Positions 1-4,861 of a stretch of 5,673 nucleotides of DNA are shown here, piece by piece. How positions within the stretch are numbered: position 1 is the first letter of the stretch; every line of letters begins with the position of its first letter. Location of the stretch: the NCBI GenBank assembly GCA_016292575.1, contig JAEDIH010000113.1, positions 1-5,673 of the forward strand. The letters run 5' to 3'. Source of the stretch: Clostridiaceae bacterium. GTDB taxonomy: Bacteria > Bacillota > Clostridia > Oscillospirales > Acutalibacteraceae. A model generated the notes under the pieces. It was not told the DNA's origin. It did no database searches and saw nothing but the letters and a program-made list of their open reading frames with translations. The position numbers and the translations under genes are program-made.

Positions 1-566
1 CCGAGAACAAAGCCGGGAACGGGCGACGGACCGAAGGTTTTGAAAATGTTTTCCCTAAGCATCTTAATATCTTCTTGCGTCATGTAGTAGGTGCCTTTTT
101 CATCAACCTTAAAATAGTACTCCGAGTTTGAGAAACTAAACACCTCGTTGCTTTCAAGGTATGTGGGGCACCAAACTGCATAAAGCTCAAGCGAAACGCC
201 GCTTTCAATCACCTCGCCGCCGCGGTATGCGACAGCACCGTCCGGAGTTTCCGCCCAGCCGGCAAAGGCATAGCCCTCACGGGTAACCCGGCTGTTATAT
301 GGATTGGAGTCCACCTTGAGAGTTTTGCCGGAGGAGACCATACGTTCATAGCTTTCCGGATAATCGAGACCTGTGTGGTAAGTTATTTTTTGAATGTTCG
401 ATAATTGTGCCGGAGCTTCCGACTCAATTCCGGAGCCGTAATAAGTCTGACTGTTTTCAGGATAGCTGCGGACGCCTTCGGGGTATACTTCCCCGGCGGT
501 TGCGAAAACGGCAAGTGTGAGCGTAAGCAGCACCGCCGCAAGAAAAACGGAAAAAAGCTTCTTCAT
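1..566 (-). CDS. Secreted protein with InlB-type repeat (3' end outside window)
   Basis: An open frame starts at ATG 566 and runs off the left edge, giving 188 complete codons. AAAGGAG lies 7 bases before the ATG, which decides the start. Residues 1-24 form a typical signal peptide: MKK, a hydrophobic core (about 4-21), then Ala-Thr-Ala before Gly25. Residues of about 61-131 resemble a Listeria-Bacteroides (InlB B-type, Flg_new) repeat, with the hallmark 'REGYAFAGWAETPDG' and the closing 'LELYAVW'. These small beta-grasp-like modules are common in exported or surface proteins of Firmicutes. The stretch after residue 135 is not recognised and may begin a second domain. No sortase motif or membrane anchor is visible in the part present. 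The gene has its own promoter and sits downstream of a terminator-like hairpin, so it is probably not part of the iron operon. The function is unknown; export is well supported and the repeat assignment is fairly sure. Confidence 0.85.
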   Translation of the reverse strand, partial: MKKLFSVFLAAVLLTLTLAVFATAGEVYPEGVRSYPENSQTYYGSGIESEAPAQLSNIQKITYHTGLDYPESYERMVSSGKTLKVDSNPYNSRVTREGYAFAGWAETPDGAVAYRGGEVIESGVSLELYAVWCPTYLESNEVFSFSNSEYYFKVDEKGTYYMTQEDIKMLRENIFKTFGPSPVPGFVL

Positions 567-602
567 ATAAATTCTCCTTTGTGAATATGAAATATATGTA
601 AG

Positions 603-631
603 ATTTTATCACATTTTATGTCAGTATTCAA
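603..631 (-). promoter_or_regulatory. Sigma-A promoter of the secreted-protein gene
   Basis: On the minus strand TTGAAT (626-631) is followed after 17 bases by TAAAAT (603-608), with a TG one base before the -10, an extended -10 feature. Transcription should start near 596, leaving a leader of about 30 bases that carries the AAAGGAG ribosome binding site. The remaining gap from here to the hairpin at 728 shows nothing further that I can support. Confidence 0.7.
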
Positions 632-712
632 GGAGTACTTTCATTTTTTTTCAGGAAGCCGAGAAAAAGCTTATAAAGCGCGTAATGAAAGCTTCGATGT
701 AATGATTAGAAG

Positions 713-765
713 CCAAACAAAAAGCGGAAAGGAGCTGTTCTAAAAACAATCAGCGCAGCCCCTTT
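713..765 (-). terminator. Terminator-like hairpin after the feoB unit
   Basis: Just past the Cys-rich peptide stop codon, AAAGGGGCTG (756-765 read on the minus strand) can pair with CAGCTCCTTT (728-737) in a 10-bp stem with one G-U pair and an 18-base loop. After four more bases comes TTTTTGTTTGG (down to about 713). The loop is long and the U tract is offset, so this is a plausible but not ideal Rho-independent terminator. Its place between two units read in the same direction supports the call. Confidence 0.55.
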
Positions 766-773
766 ATGAAACA

Positions 774-947
774 CTATTTCACACAATGGCAAGTATCGCT
801 CATCGGACAGTTGTCACATCCGCACCCACAGGAGGATTTACCTTTTTTCCTGTTTTTCACCATGCTGACTATAATTGCCGCAACAACAGCAATCAGAACA
901 GCACAGATAATAATTGTTGCAATATTTTCCGAAAGCCATGCAAGCAT
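774..947 (-). CDS. FeoB-associated Cys-rich membrane protein, 57 aa
   Basis: This small gene begins 4 bases after the feoB stop codon, and its ribosome binding site (AGGGGG) lies in the last codons of feoB, so translation is probably coupled to feoB. The 57-residue product has one membrane segment (about 10-30), a basic stretch 'KNRKKGK' (31-37), and a Cys-rich tail with Cys40, 42, 44, 47, 53 and 55 (pattern CxCxCxxCx5CxC). That is the architecture of the FeoB-associated Cys-rich membrane protein family (Pfam FeoB_associated), found next to feoB in many Firmicutes. By the positive-inside rule the Lys/Arg stretch places the Cys tail in the cytoplasm. The family has no proven activity that I can name. 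A role in receiving Fe2+ from FeoB, or in assembling or stabilising the transporter in place of FeoC, is inference. Family assignment is confident from both sequence and position. Confidence 0.9.
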   Translation of the reverse strand: MLAWLSENIATIIICAVLIAVVAAIIVSMVKNRKKGKSSCGCGCDNCPMSDTCHCVK

Positions 948-951
948 ATTA

Positions 952-3390
952 TTACCCCCTTTTCATAATGGTTTGTTTTGTAACATTAACGCTTGTTGTA
1001 AGCCTTGTTGCTTCAGAATATTTCTTTATGAAGAGCATATAAACCATAAATGCAAGAACAGCGATTGCCGCAATCAGACCAATCACATTCAGACTGCCCG
1101 TAAAGGCAGAACCAAACTGATAGATCATCAAAGAGACGGAATAGGCAAACACGCACTGATAGCCGATTGCAAACCATGTCCACTTGGCACTGTTCATTTC
1201 ACGCTTGATAGCGCCGATTGCCGCAAAGCAGGGAGCGCAAAGCAGGTTGAACACAAGGAACGAATATGCGGCAAGACGGGTCATGCCCTCAAAGTCAAGA
1301 ACACCGAATACGCCGACAACCTCTTCCTTTGCAACAAGTCCCATAATGGTTGCAACTGTCGCCTTGATGTTACCGAAGCCGAGCGGTGCGAAGATCCGAC
1401 AAAGTGCATTGCCGAGCATACCGAGTACGCTGTTTTCAAGCTCCATTTCCGTGCTGAAAGCAAACGAGCCATCAATTATACCGAAGCAGGAGCCTACCCA
1501 GATGATAATTGAGGAAAGGAGAATAACCGTTCCGGCTTTTTTAATAAACGACCATGCACGTTCCCACATGGAACGGAGTACATTGCCGACAGTCGGCCAG
1601 TGGTATGCAGGAAGCTCCATAACAAAGGGAGCCGGATCGCCTGCGAACATTTTGGTTTTCTTGAGCATAATGCCGGAAATAATGATAGCTGCTATACCGA
1701 TGAAATAGGCGCTCGGAGCAACCCACCATGCGCCGCCGAACAAGGCGGAGGCAATTAAAGCGATAATCGGAAGCTTTGCTCCGCAAGGGATAAAGGTTGT
1801 CGTCATAATTGTCATTCGGCGGTCGCGCTCATTCTCAATCGTACGCGATGCCATAATTCCGGGAACGCCGCAGCCGGTGCCTATAAGCATCGGGATAAAG
1901 GATTTACCGGAAAGACCGAACTTACGGAAGATGCGGTCAAGCACAAAGGCGATTCGCGCCATATATCCGCAGGATTCAAGGAAAGCAAGGAGAATAAACA
2001 GGACAAGCATCTGCGGCACAAAGCCGAGAACCGCACCGACACCGCCGATGATACCGTCAACAAGCAGGCTGTTCAGCCATTCGGGACTGTTTGCGGCATC
2101 AAGACCGCTTTGAACCAGCACCGGAACACCGGGCACCCATACGCCGTACTCGGACGGGTCGGGCACACCCGACGCATCTTCGCCGAGAGCGGCGTCGTAA
2201 ATTGATGAAAGGTCAAAGCCCTCCTCAGCCAAGGAATCGGCATAGGAGCCGTAGGCTTCATCAAACGCTCCGAAATCCTTATCGGCAATAGCACCCCGAA
2301 TATCTTCTGCGCCGATTACGCCTTTTTCGGCGGCGGAGTCAACAAAAATAATCATTTCATCAGTCCAGACATTATTGACCGCGTATTCGGTCATAGCGTC
2401 ATCATAAGCAGAGGTACCGATGCCGAACAGATGCCAGCCGTCACCGAACACACCGTCATTCGCCCAATCGGTCGCAATGGTGCCGACGGTTGAAACCGCT
2501 ATATAGTAAACCAGGAACATCACAACGGCAAAAATCGGGAGGGCGGCAAAACGGTTGGTAACAACTTTATCAATCTTGTCGGACGTTGAAAGCCTTCCGG
2601 TCGATTTCTTTTTATAACAGCCCTTGATAATCTGACCTATATAAATATAACGCTCGTTTGTGATGATTGATTCCGCGTCGTCGTCCAGTTCATCTTCAAC
2701 CGCCTTAATATCGGCTTCAATATGATCTAAAGTATATTTATCAAGATTAATCTGCTCCGTCACCTTGTCATCGCGTTCAAAAATTTTAATTGCATACCAG
2801 CGCTGCTGTTCTTCGGGCAGATTATGTACCGCCGCCTCCTCGATATGCGCAAGAGCGTGCTCTACGGTGCCTGAAAATGTATGCATCGGAACAGTCTTGC
2901 CGTTTTTTGCCGCGTCAATGGCGGCTTCGGCTGCCTGTGTGATTCCGGTGCCTTTCAGCGCAGAGATTTCAACCACCTTGCAGCCAAGCTCACGGGACAA
3001 TTCCTCGGTGTTAATTTTGTCTCCGTTTTTCTTCACCACATCCATCATATTGATTGCGACAACAACGGGAATTCCGAGCTCGGTAAGCTGTGTGGTAAGA
3101 TACAGATTTCGCTCAAGGTTTGTACCGTCAATGATGTTTAAAATCGCGTCGGGACGCTCGGTGATAAGATAGTTTCTTGCCACCACTTCCTCCAAAGTGT
3201 ACGGGGAAAGGGAATAAATACCCGGAAGGTCCGTAATTACAACATCATCGTGCCTTTTCAGTTTGCCTTCTTTCTTTTCAACCGTAACACCCGGCCAGTT
3301 TCCGACAAACTGGTTGGATCCGGTCAATGTGTTGAACAGGGTGGTTTTGCCGCTGTTCGGGTTACCCGCAAGGGCAATTCGCAAAGTCAT
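952..3390 (-). CDS. feoB: Ferrous iron transport protein B (FeoB)
   Basis: This is the main Fe2+ importer of the cytoplasmic membrane, with a cytosolic G-protein domain fused to a polytopic membrane domain. The 812-residue product shows all G motifs: G1 GNPNSGKTT (9-17), G2 around Thr36 in GVTVEKKEG, G3 DLPG (54-57), G4 NMMD (114-117) and G5 SALKG (143-147). A helical region (about 170-275) follows, then the membrane part. The pore-type motifs are GTGCGVPG with Cys507, FIPCGAKLPI with Cys536, FAPLGFGN (667-674), AKEEVVG (687-693) and APCFAAIGAIKRE (719-731, Cys721). About 86 residues between the first and second membrane segments (330-415) form an unusually acidic loop; E. coli FeoB has 773 residues in total. 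The start has GTGAGGA upstream (GAGG about 8 bases before the ATG). It follows feoA2 but is separated by a terminator and its own operator-like palindrome, and it is followed at once by the Cys-rich peptide. Identity is certain; the loop's role is unknown. Confidence 0.98.
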   Translation of the reverse strand: MTLRIALAGNPNSGKTTLFNTLTGSNQFVGNWPGVTVEKKEGKLKRHDDVVITDLPGIYSLSPYTLEEVVARNYLITERPDAILNIIDGTNLERNLYLTTQLTELGIPVVVAINMMDVVKKNGDKINTEELSRELGCKVVEISALKGTGITQAAEAAIDAAKNGKTVPMHTFSGTVEHALAHIEEAAVHNLPEEQQRWYAIKIFERDDKVTEQINLDKYTLDHIEADIKAVEDELDDDAESIITNERYIYIGQIIKGCYKKKSTGRLSTSDKIDKVVTNRFAALPIFAVVMFLVYYIAVSTVGTIATDWANDGVFGDGWHLFGIGTSAYDDAMTEYAVNNVWTDEMIIFVDSAAEKGVIGAEDIRGAIADKDFGAFDEAYGSYADSLAEEGFDLSSIYDAALGEDASGVPDPSEYGVWVPGVPVLVQSGLDAANSPEWLNSLLVDGIIGGVGAVLGFVPQMLVLFILLAFLESCGYMARIAFVLDRIFRKFGLSGKSFIPMLIGTGCGVPGIMASRTIENERDRRMTIMTTTFIPCGAKLPIIALIASALFGGAWWVAPSAYFIGIAAIIISGIMLKKTKMFAGDPAPFVMELPAYHWPTVGNVLRSMWERAWSFIKKAGTVILLSSIIIWVGSCFGIIDGSFAFSTEMELENSVLGMLGNALCRIFAPLGFGNIKATVATIMGLVAKEEVVGVFGVLDFEGMTRLAAYSFLVFNLLCAPCFAAIGAIKREMNSAKWTWFAIGYQCVFAYSVSLMIYQFGSAFTGSLNVIGLIAAIAVLAFMVYMLFIKKYSEATRLTTSVNVTKQTIMKRG

Positions 3391-3411
3391 ATGTCATTCC
3401 TCACTTTCTTG

Positions 3412-3427
3412 ATTAGCATACGCTAAC
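3412..3427. promoter_or_regulatory. Operator-like palindrome in front of feoB (site 1)
   Basis: ATTAGC-ATAC-GCTAAC differs from the GTTAGC-N4-GCTAAC consensus at one base. It lies 22 bases before the feoB start and after the feoA2 terminator. On the minus strand an extra TTAG half-site overlaps it (GTTAGTTAGC). A weak promoter can be drawn with TTGTTT (3440-3445) and TATGCT (3415-3420, 19-base spacing), in which case the palindrome covers the -10. The operator role is inferred from its similarity to the other three sites and the nearby DtxR-family gene. Confidence 0.7.
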
Positions 3428-3436
3428 TAACGCTTT

Positions 3437-3468
3437 AAAAAACAAGGGGCGTTGCCCCGGCTTTGTTT
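3437..3468 (-). terminator. Rho-independent terminator between feoA2 and feoB
   Basis: Five bases after the feoA2 stop codon, the minus strand reads AAACAAAGCC, then GGGGC-AAC-GCCCC (3446-3458), then TTGTTTTTT with a run of six T. The AAACAA and TTGTTT flanks can also pair, extending the stem with a small bulge. This is a classic intrinsic terminator. It should end or reduce transcription from the feoA promoter before feoB. Confidence 0.85.
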
Positions 3469-3472
3469 GAAT

Positions 3473-3694
3473 TTACTCTGTTTCAATCATTTCCGCGTCT
3501 GCTTTACGAAGCGAAAGCTCGTACCCGCGGACGGTTACCTCAATCGGATCGCCGAGAGGCGCCACCTTGCGGACATAAACCTCCACGCCCTTTGTCAGTC
3601 CCATGTCCATTATACGGCGTTTGATCGCTCCCTCACCGTGAAGTTTTACGATCCTGACAGTATCACCGACATTTGCTGTTTTAAGCGTTTTCAT
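3473..3694 (-). CDS. feoA: FeoA family protein, canonical copy (FeoA2)
   Basis: FeoA is a small cytosolic SH3-like protein needed for full FeoB activity, probably by contacting the FeoB cytosolic part. The 73-residue product carries the usual signature: 'DMGLTKGVEVYV' (30-41) followed by 'APLGDPIEVTVRGYELSLRK' (45-64), with the APLGDP turn and RGY-x-LSLR strand intact. AAGGAGG 8 bases before the ATG fixes the start. It is the second gene of the feoA1-feoA2 unit, 47 bases after feoA1. A strong terminator follows it. Length and motifs are normal for the family. Whether it or feoA1 is the functional partner of FeoB cannot be read from the sequence, but this copy is the closer to the classical form. 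Confidence 0.95.
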   Translation of the reverse strand: MKTLKTANVGDTVRIVKLHGEGAIKRRIMDMGLTKGVEVYVRKVAPLGDPIEVTVRGYELSLRKADAEMIETE

Positions 3695-3741
3695 GCTGTT
3701 CTCCTCCTTGAAATAGATTAAGAGTTAACTGCCGCAGAAAA

Positions 3742-3954
3742 TCAGATCATGATTTTCTGTGCCATTTCCTTACCGATTGCAATGCGGGATTCTTTGACGT
3801 TGACAATGACATTACCGCCTATGACGTTGATAACCGTAACGGCCCCGCCCACAACAAAACCGAGATTTTCGAGGTGAGCTCTGACTTGCTGTTTGCCCCC
3901 GATTTTTTTAATGATATTTTCTTCTCCTGCAACTGCCAGTGTAAGCGGCATCAT
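3742..3954 (-). CDS. feoA: FeoA family protein, divergent copy (FeoA1)
   Basis: This 70-residue SH3-like FeoA-domain protein is the first gene of the iron unit. From the chosen start it begins MMPLTLAVAGEE and continues with 'LENLGFVVGGAVTVINVIGG' (27-46) and 'IVNVKESRIAIGKEMAQKI' (50-68). This matches the FeoA fold (LGF-x2-G turn, sRiAl-type last strand) but lacks the APLGDP/RGY signature of the neighbouring copy. In-frame ATG codons occur at 3960, 3954 and 3951. AGAGGG lies only 2 bases from the first but 7 from the second, so 3954 is preferred; 3951 is also possible. The gene is driven by a consensus promoter with two palindromic operators in its roughly 90-base leader. Paired dissimilar FeoA proteins beside FeoB are known in Clostridia. 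The separate role of this copy is not known. Confidence 0.92.
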   Translation of the reverse strand: MMPLTLAVAGEENIIKKIGGKQQVRAHLENLGFVVGGAVTVINVIGGNVIVNVKESRIAIGKEMAQKIMI

Positions 3955-3993
3955 ATACATTCCCTCTTTAGTCTGTTTTGAATTTATATAGCA

Positions 3994-4009
3994 GTTAGCG
4001 TTTGCTAAC
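3994..4009. promoter_or_regulatory. Operator palindrome in the feoA1 leader (site 2)
   Basis: GTTAGC-GTTT-GCTAAC is a perfect 6+6 inverted repeat with a 4-base centre, flanked by GC on both sides. It lies about 36-51 bases downstream of the predicted feoA transcription start and 34 bases (start to start) from site 3. Its resemblance to DtxR/IdeR-type boxes (TTAGG/CCTAA-like arms) and the adjacent regulator gene suggest repressor binding. In RNA it could also fold as a short hairpin, but the repetition at separate promoters favours a DNA site. Confidence 0.8.
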
Positions 4010-4027
4010 CGCTACTCTCAAATATAA

Positions 4028-4043
4028 GTTAGCTGTCGCTAAC
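4028..4043. promoter_or_regulatory. Operator palindrome at the feoA start point (site 3)
   Basis: GTTAGC-TGTC-GCTAAC is a perfect inverted repeat with arms identical to site 2 and a different 4-base centre. It begins about 2 bases downstream of the predicted transcription start of the feoA promoter, so bound protein would overlap the initiation region. Conservation of the arms while the centre varies is what a dimeric helix-turn-helix regulator site should look like. Confidence 0.82.
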
Positions 4044-4051
4044 CACTTGTC

Positions 4052-4080
4052 ATTATATCCCTCCTGCATTCTTTTGTCAA
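4052..4080 (-). promoter_or_regulatory. Consensus sigma-A promoter of feoA1-feoA2
   Basis: On the minus strand TTGACA (4075-4080) and TATAAT (4052-4057) are separated by exactly 17 bases, a full match to the housekeeping consensus. The predicted start is near 4045, giving a leader of about 90 bases that contains sites 3 and 2. A promoter this strong would need tight repression, which fits the paired operators directly downstream. Confidence 0.9.
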
Positions 4081-4125
4081 CAGGCTTTTTGTTTCAAAAA
4101 TCAGTTTCAGCGAAAAAGCCAATCA

Positions 4126-4141
4126 GTTAGGGTGTGCTAAC
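4126..4141. promoter_or_regulatory. Operator-like palindrome in the divergent region (site 4)
   Basis: GTTAGG-GTGT-GCTAAC differs from sites 2 and 3 at one arm base. It lies about 46 bases upstream of the feoA -35 element and about 100 bases upstream of the best regulator promoter, overlapping neither. It could serve autoregulation from an undetected promoter, or cooperate with sites 2 and 3 by looping. Role inferred only. Confidence 0.65.
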
Positions 4142-4149
4142 GTCAGTGC

Positions 4150-4164
4150 TGTGCAAACTGCACA
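4150..4164. repeat. Short perfect inverted repeat
   Basis: TGTGCA-AAC-TGCACA is a perfect 6-bp inverted repeat with a 3-base centre, 8 bases beyond site 4. It differs in sequence from the GTTAGC family and has no T run on the plus strand, so it is neither a fifth copy nor a clear terminator for that strand. It could bind another regulator. The roughly 290-base region 4044-4330 otherwise holds only the two divergent promoters and site 4. Confidence 0.45.
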
Positions 4165-4242
4165 AAACCGGAATTGAGTATTAAGGGTACAAAGCGCAAA
4201 GCGTTTCCCTGCTTTCTAAACGGTGTTTCTATGGGCTGAAAC

Positions 4243-4271
4243 TTGATTTTATTCGGAAAATGTGGTATGTT
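4243..4271 (+). promoter_or_regulatory. Probable promoter of the DtxR-family regulator gene
   Basis: TTGATT (4243-4248) and TATGTT (4266-4271) are 17 bases apart, and a TG one base before the -10 gives an extended -10. The predicted start near 4278 leaves a leader of about 50 bases before the ATG at 4331. The -10 is only a 4 of 6 match, so this is a reasonable but unproven call. No GTTAGC-type palindrome overlaps it. Confidence 0.6.
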
Positions 4272-4330
4272 ATTACCGATTAAAGAGCTTTTTTGCCAAT
4301 GCTTTTCACGGAAAGCGGGGAGGAATCGGA

Positions 4331-4714
4331 ATGCACCTTCAGGAATCCGGAGAGATGTATCTTGAGACAATTTATATTCTGTCAAAAAAGAGCAGCTCTG
4401 TCCGTTCAATCGATGTCGGAGAATACATGGGCTATTCCAAGCCCAGCGTAAGCCGAGCTGTCGGTATTTTGAAAAAAGGCGGCTATGTTGTTATGGATAA
4501 GGACGGATATCTCTCGCTTACAGACTCCGGTTTAGAGATTGCAAACAAGATCTATGAAAGGCATACCACGCTGACAGAGTTTCTGGTTCGCCTTGGAGTT
4601 GACAAGGATACGGCAGTTGAGGACGCCTGCAAAATGGAACACGACATCAGTGATGAAACTTTTGAAGCGCTGAAGCGGCATGCGCACAAGTATGCCGACA
4701 AACAGCACTTATAA
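4331..4714 (+). CDS. DtxR-family metal-dependent transcriptional regulator
   Basis: Proteins of this family dimerise with bound Fe2+ or Mn2+ and repress metal-uptake genes. The 127-residue product has a winged helix-turn-helix (about 8-65; recognition helix near SKPSVSRAVGILKKGG, 36-51) and a metal-binding dimerisation domain (about 66-125). It stops before the SH3-like third domain of DtxR/IdeR, so it has MntR-like length. By hand alignment the ligand positions are Met9, Cys100, Glu103 and His104 (as DtxR Met10, Cys102, Glu105, His106), plus His78 and Glu83 (DtxR His79, Glu83). MntR instead has Asp8 and Glu99 at the Met and first Cys positions. This favours iron sensing. GGGGAGG 7 bases before ATG 4331 sets the start; the frame is open further upstream (an ATG at 4262) without a ribosome binding site, and that ATG lies inside the promoter. 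It is divergent from the feoA unit and is the natural candidate for binding the GTTAGC palindromes. Confidence 0.92.
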   Translation: MHLQESGEMYLETIYILSKKSSSVRSIDVGEYMGYSKPSVSRAVGILKKGGYVVMDKDGYLSLTDSGLEIANKIYERHTTLTEFLVRLGVDKDTAVEDACKMEHDISDETFEALKRHAHKYADKQHL

Positions 4715-4723
4715 GCATGACAA

Positions 4724-4749
4724 GCGGCTGTCGCACTAAGACAGCCCGC
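4724..4749. terminator. Hairpin after the regulator gene
   Basis: GCGGCTGTC (4724-4732) pairs with GACAGCCCGC (4740-4749) around a 7-base loop, with one bulged C. No U run follows on the plus strand (AAAGAAGAG follows), so it is not a textbook terminator for the regulator. It may work with the larger hairpin next to it. Confidence 0.45.
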
Positions 4750-4753
4750 AAAG

Positions 4754-4797
4754 AAGAGAAAACCCAACCGGGCAGCCCGAAAAAGGTTGCCCGGTTG
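4754..4797. terminator. Strong hairpin between convergent genes, best for the permease
   Basis: CAACCGGGCAGCC (4765-4777) and GGTTGCCCGGTTG (4785-4797) form a 13-bp stem with one G-U pair and a 7-base loop. On the minus strand it is followed by GGTTTTCTCTTCTTT, so it should terminate the permease transcript. On the plus strand the tail (CCGCTTTC) is poor, but the stem is strong enough to protect the regulator mRNA 3' end. Confidence 0.75.
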
Positions 4798-4815
4798 CCG
4801 CTTTCGCAGTATAAT
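4787..4815 (+). promoter_or_regulatory. Promoter-like sequence antisense to the permease gene
   Basis: TTGCCC (4787-4792) is followed after 17 bases by a perfect TATAAT (4810-4815). It would fire into the 3' end of the convergent permease gene. The -35 lies within the terminator stem and matches consensus at only 4 of 6 bases, and no gene lies downstream on this strand. It may be a chance match or drive an antisense RNA. Confidence 0.3.
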
Positions 4816-4861
4816 TTAATTGCTGAAAAGCCATATAGAAAGCAGTGAAATTGTAATGCGT

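Noticed and set aside
766..1512. Long open frame on the plus strand opposite the 3' part of feoB and the Cys-rich gene
   Set aside because: It is antisense to well-supported genes, is rich in Cys, His and Lys without any domain, and has no good ribosome binding site. It is a shadow of the feoB codon pattern.
2765..3172. Plus-strand open frame opposite the FeoB G domain
   Set aside because: It is antisense to the conserved G4/G5 region of feoB and is low-complexity Ser/Ala-rich sequence with no recognisable motif.
3955..3960. ATG at 3960 as the feoA1 start
   Set aside because: The AGAGGG site is only 2 bases away; the in-frame ATG at 3954 has normal 7-base spacing and matches the usual MMPL-type start of this FeoA class.
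3994..4043. Riboswitch or RNA thermometer in the feoA1 leader
   Set aside because: The only structures are two short hairpins made by the palindromes. The same arms recur in front of feoB and upstream of the regulator, which points to protein-binding DNA sites.
3984..4141. CRISPR-like or tandem repeat array formed by the GTTAGC elements
   Set aside because: The units are 16-bp palindromes with irregular spacing and no uniform spacers, and they coincide with promoters.
4262..4330. Upstream ATG extending the DtxR-family regulator by 23 residues
   Set aside because: There is no ribosome binding site before 4262, this ATG lies inside the predicted promoter, and DtxR-family proteins start close to the xxMYLxTI helix. 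ATG 4331 has GGGGAGG at 7 bases.
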